Of a DNA stretch of 64,000 bases, positions 63,732 through 64,000 are shown one piece after another. This DNA is from Rhizobium leguminosarum bv. trifolii WSM1325. GTDB lineage: Bacteria > Pseudomonadota > Alphaproteobacteria > Rhizobiales > Rhizobiaceae. Numbering within the stretch: the stretch's first letter is position 1; the number at the start of each line of letters is the position of its first letter. The notes beneath the pieces were generated by a model. The model was not told the DNA's origin, made no database searches, and saw only the letters and a list, made by a program, of their open reading frames with translations. The position numbers and the translations under genes were made by a program. The stretch spans positions 4,618,501-4,682,500 of the forward strand of contig CP001622.1 of NCBI GenBank assembly GCA_000023185.1. Direction: 5' to 3'.

Positions 63732-63792
63732 TAGATGTAAATGCATCTAATAACGCTTGCGGCGGAATTCAAGATAGATGTAACTGCATTTA
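63732..63792. promoter_or_regulatory. Two repeated operator sites between the GST and MarR genes
   Basis: TAGATGTAAATGCATCTA (63732-63749) and TAGATGTAACTGCATTTA (63775-63792) are 43 bases apart, about four helical turns. The first is an inverted repeat TAGATG-N6-CATCTA; the second keeps the left arm and part of the right arm and ends on the MarR start codon. Fits binding of a MarR dimer to both promoters. Confidence 0.75.
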
Positions 63793-64000
63793 TGTCTGAA
63801 AAGCCGTCGAATCCAAGCGAAGCGGTTACCTCTGCCTGGACGAGCATCATGCGCGCCCGCGAGCGGTTGCTTGGCGCCATCGAAGCCGACCTGAAAACGG
63901 CCGGCATGCCGCCGCTTGCCTGGTATGACGTGCTGTGGGAATTAGCGCGCTCGCAAGACGGCAAACTGCGCCCCTACGAGATCGAAGAGCGGACATTGCT
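63792..64000 (+). CDS. MarR-family transcriptional regulator (N-terminal part)
   Basis: Only the first 69 codons are in the window and the gene runs off the end. MSEKPSNPSEAVTSAWTSIM leads to a helix ending LKTAGMPPLAWYDVLWELAR, the normal MarR dimer and H1-H2 region, then KLRPYEIEERTLL starting the winged helix. It is divergent from the GST, and its ATG lies on the second operator copy, so it is probably self-repressed and controls the GST in response to a toxic compound. Confidence 0.8.
   Translation, partial: MSEKPSNPSEAVTSAWTSIMRARERLLGAIEADLKTAGMPPLAWYDVLWELARSQDGKLRPYEIEERTL

Overview
The window is chromosomal DNA of an alphaproteobacterium of the Rhizobium type, closest in character to R. 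etli or R. leguminosarum. Evidence: high GC, an alphaproteobacterial LexA box (GTTC-N7-GTTC), a perfect Irr-type iron box in front of an mbfA-like gene, a BA14K-family secreted protein, and several short intergenic repeat families that resemble those scattered through rhizobial genomes. Conserved anchor genes are purU, lepA, infC-rpmI-rplT, pheS-pheT and xseA; there is also one tRNA-Leu(CAG).

Layout. 1-7.6 kb: the end of an NlpC/P60 peptidase, then a leftward peptide-type uptake and hydrolysis group (P1 peptidase, LysR regulator, family-5 binding protein, two permeases, amidase) with no ATPase gene. 7.6-12.3 kb: a 64-residue protein, a 973-residue fusion of an APH-type kinase, a degenerate M23-like module and a class-III PLP enzyme, then purU. 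12.4-18 kb: polysaccharide assembly genes (acyltransferase, Wzy-like polymerase or ligase, GH5 hydrolase, Wzz/GumC-like protein). 18-27 kb: a nucleotide-sugar and O-modification cluster (RfbF, RfbG, a C-methyltransferase, an RfbC-like epimerase, a GT2, a DegT aminotransferase, a CmcI-type protein). It is interrupted by an oppositely oriented block (a second CmcI-type gene plus a lower-GC acyltransferase) bracketed by direct repeats of about 236 bp. 27-31.6 kb: a LexA-box gene, tRNA-Leu, small metabolic genes and a ccdAB toxin-antitoxin pair. 31.6-42.3 kb: lepA, tenA, a cupin regulator, a GNAT, an acetylpolyamine amidohydrolase, recX, a DMT exporter, a truncated haemoglobin, mbfA, a BTLCP protease and a hydrolase. 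42.4-47.7 kb: the translation genes. 47.7-54.3 kb: oxidoreductases, a second LysR, a DUF892 protein, an M15-like protein. 54.3-57.8 kb: a split GtrA/GtrB/GT-C glycosylation set. 57.9-64 kb: xseA, an NQO-type flavoprotein, a broken GIY-YIG gene in a dense repeat field, an M29 aminopeptidase, a GST and a divergent MarR-type regulator running off the end.

How the genes work together. RfbF and RfbG make a CDP-4-keto-6-deoxyhexose; the epimerase and C-methyltransferase probably turn it into a branched sugar, which the GT2 could transfer. The aminotransferase and CmcI-type proteins would decorate the same glycan, and the neighbouring Wzy/Wzz/GH5/acyltransferase set could polymerise and trim it. No flippase or priming transferase is present. 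Strong regulatory signals are the Irr box on mbfA, the LexA box on the small gene, the ccdAB palindrome, paired operators between the GST and the MarR gene, and an ATT start codon on infC. All functional calls rest on reading motifs in the translated sequence; no database search was run.
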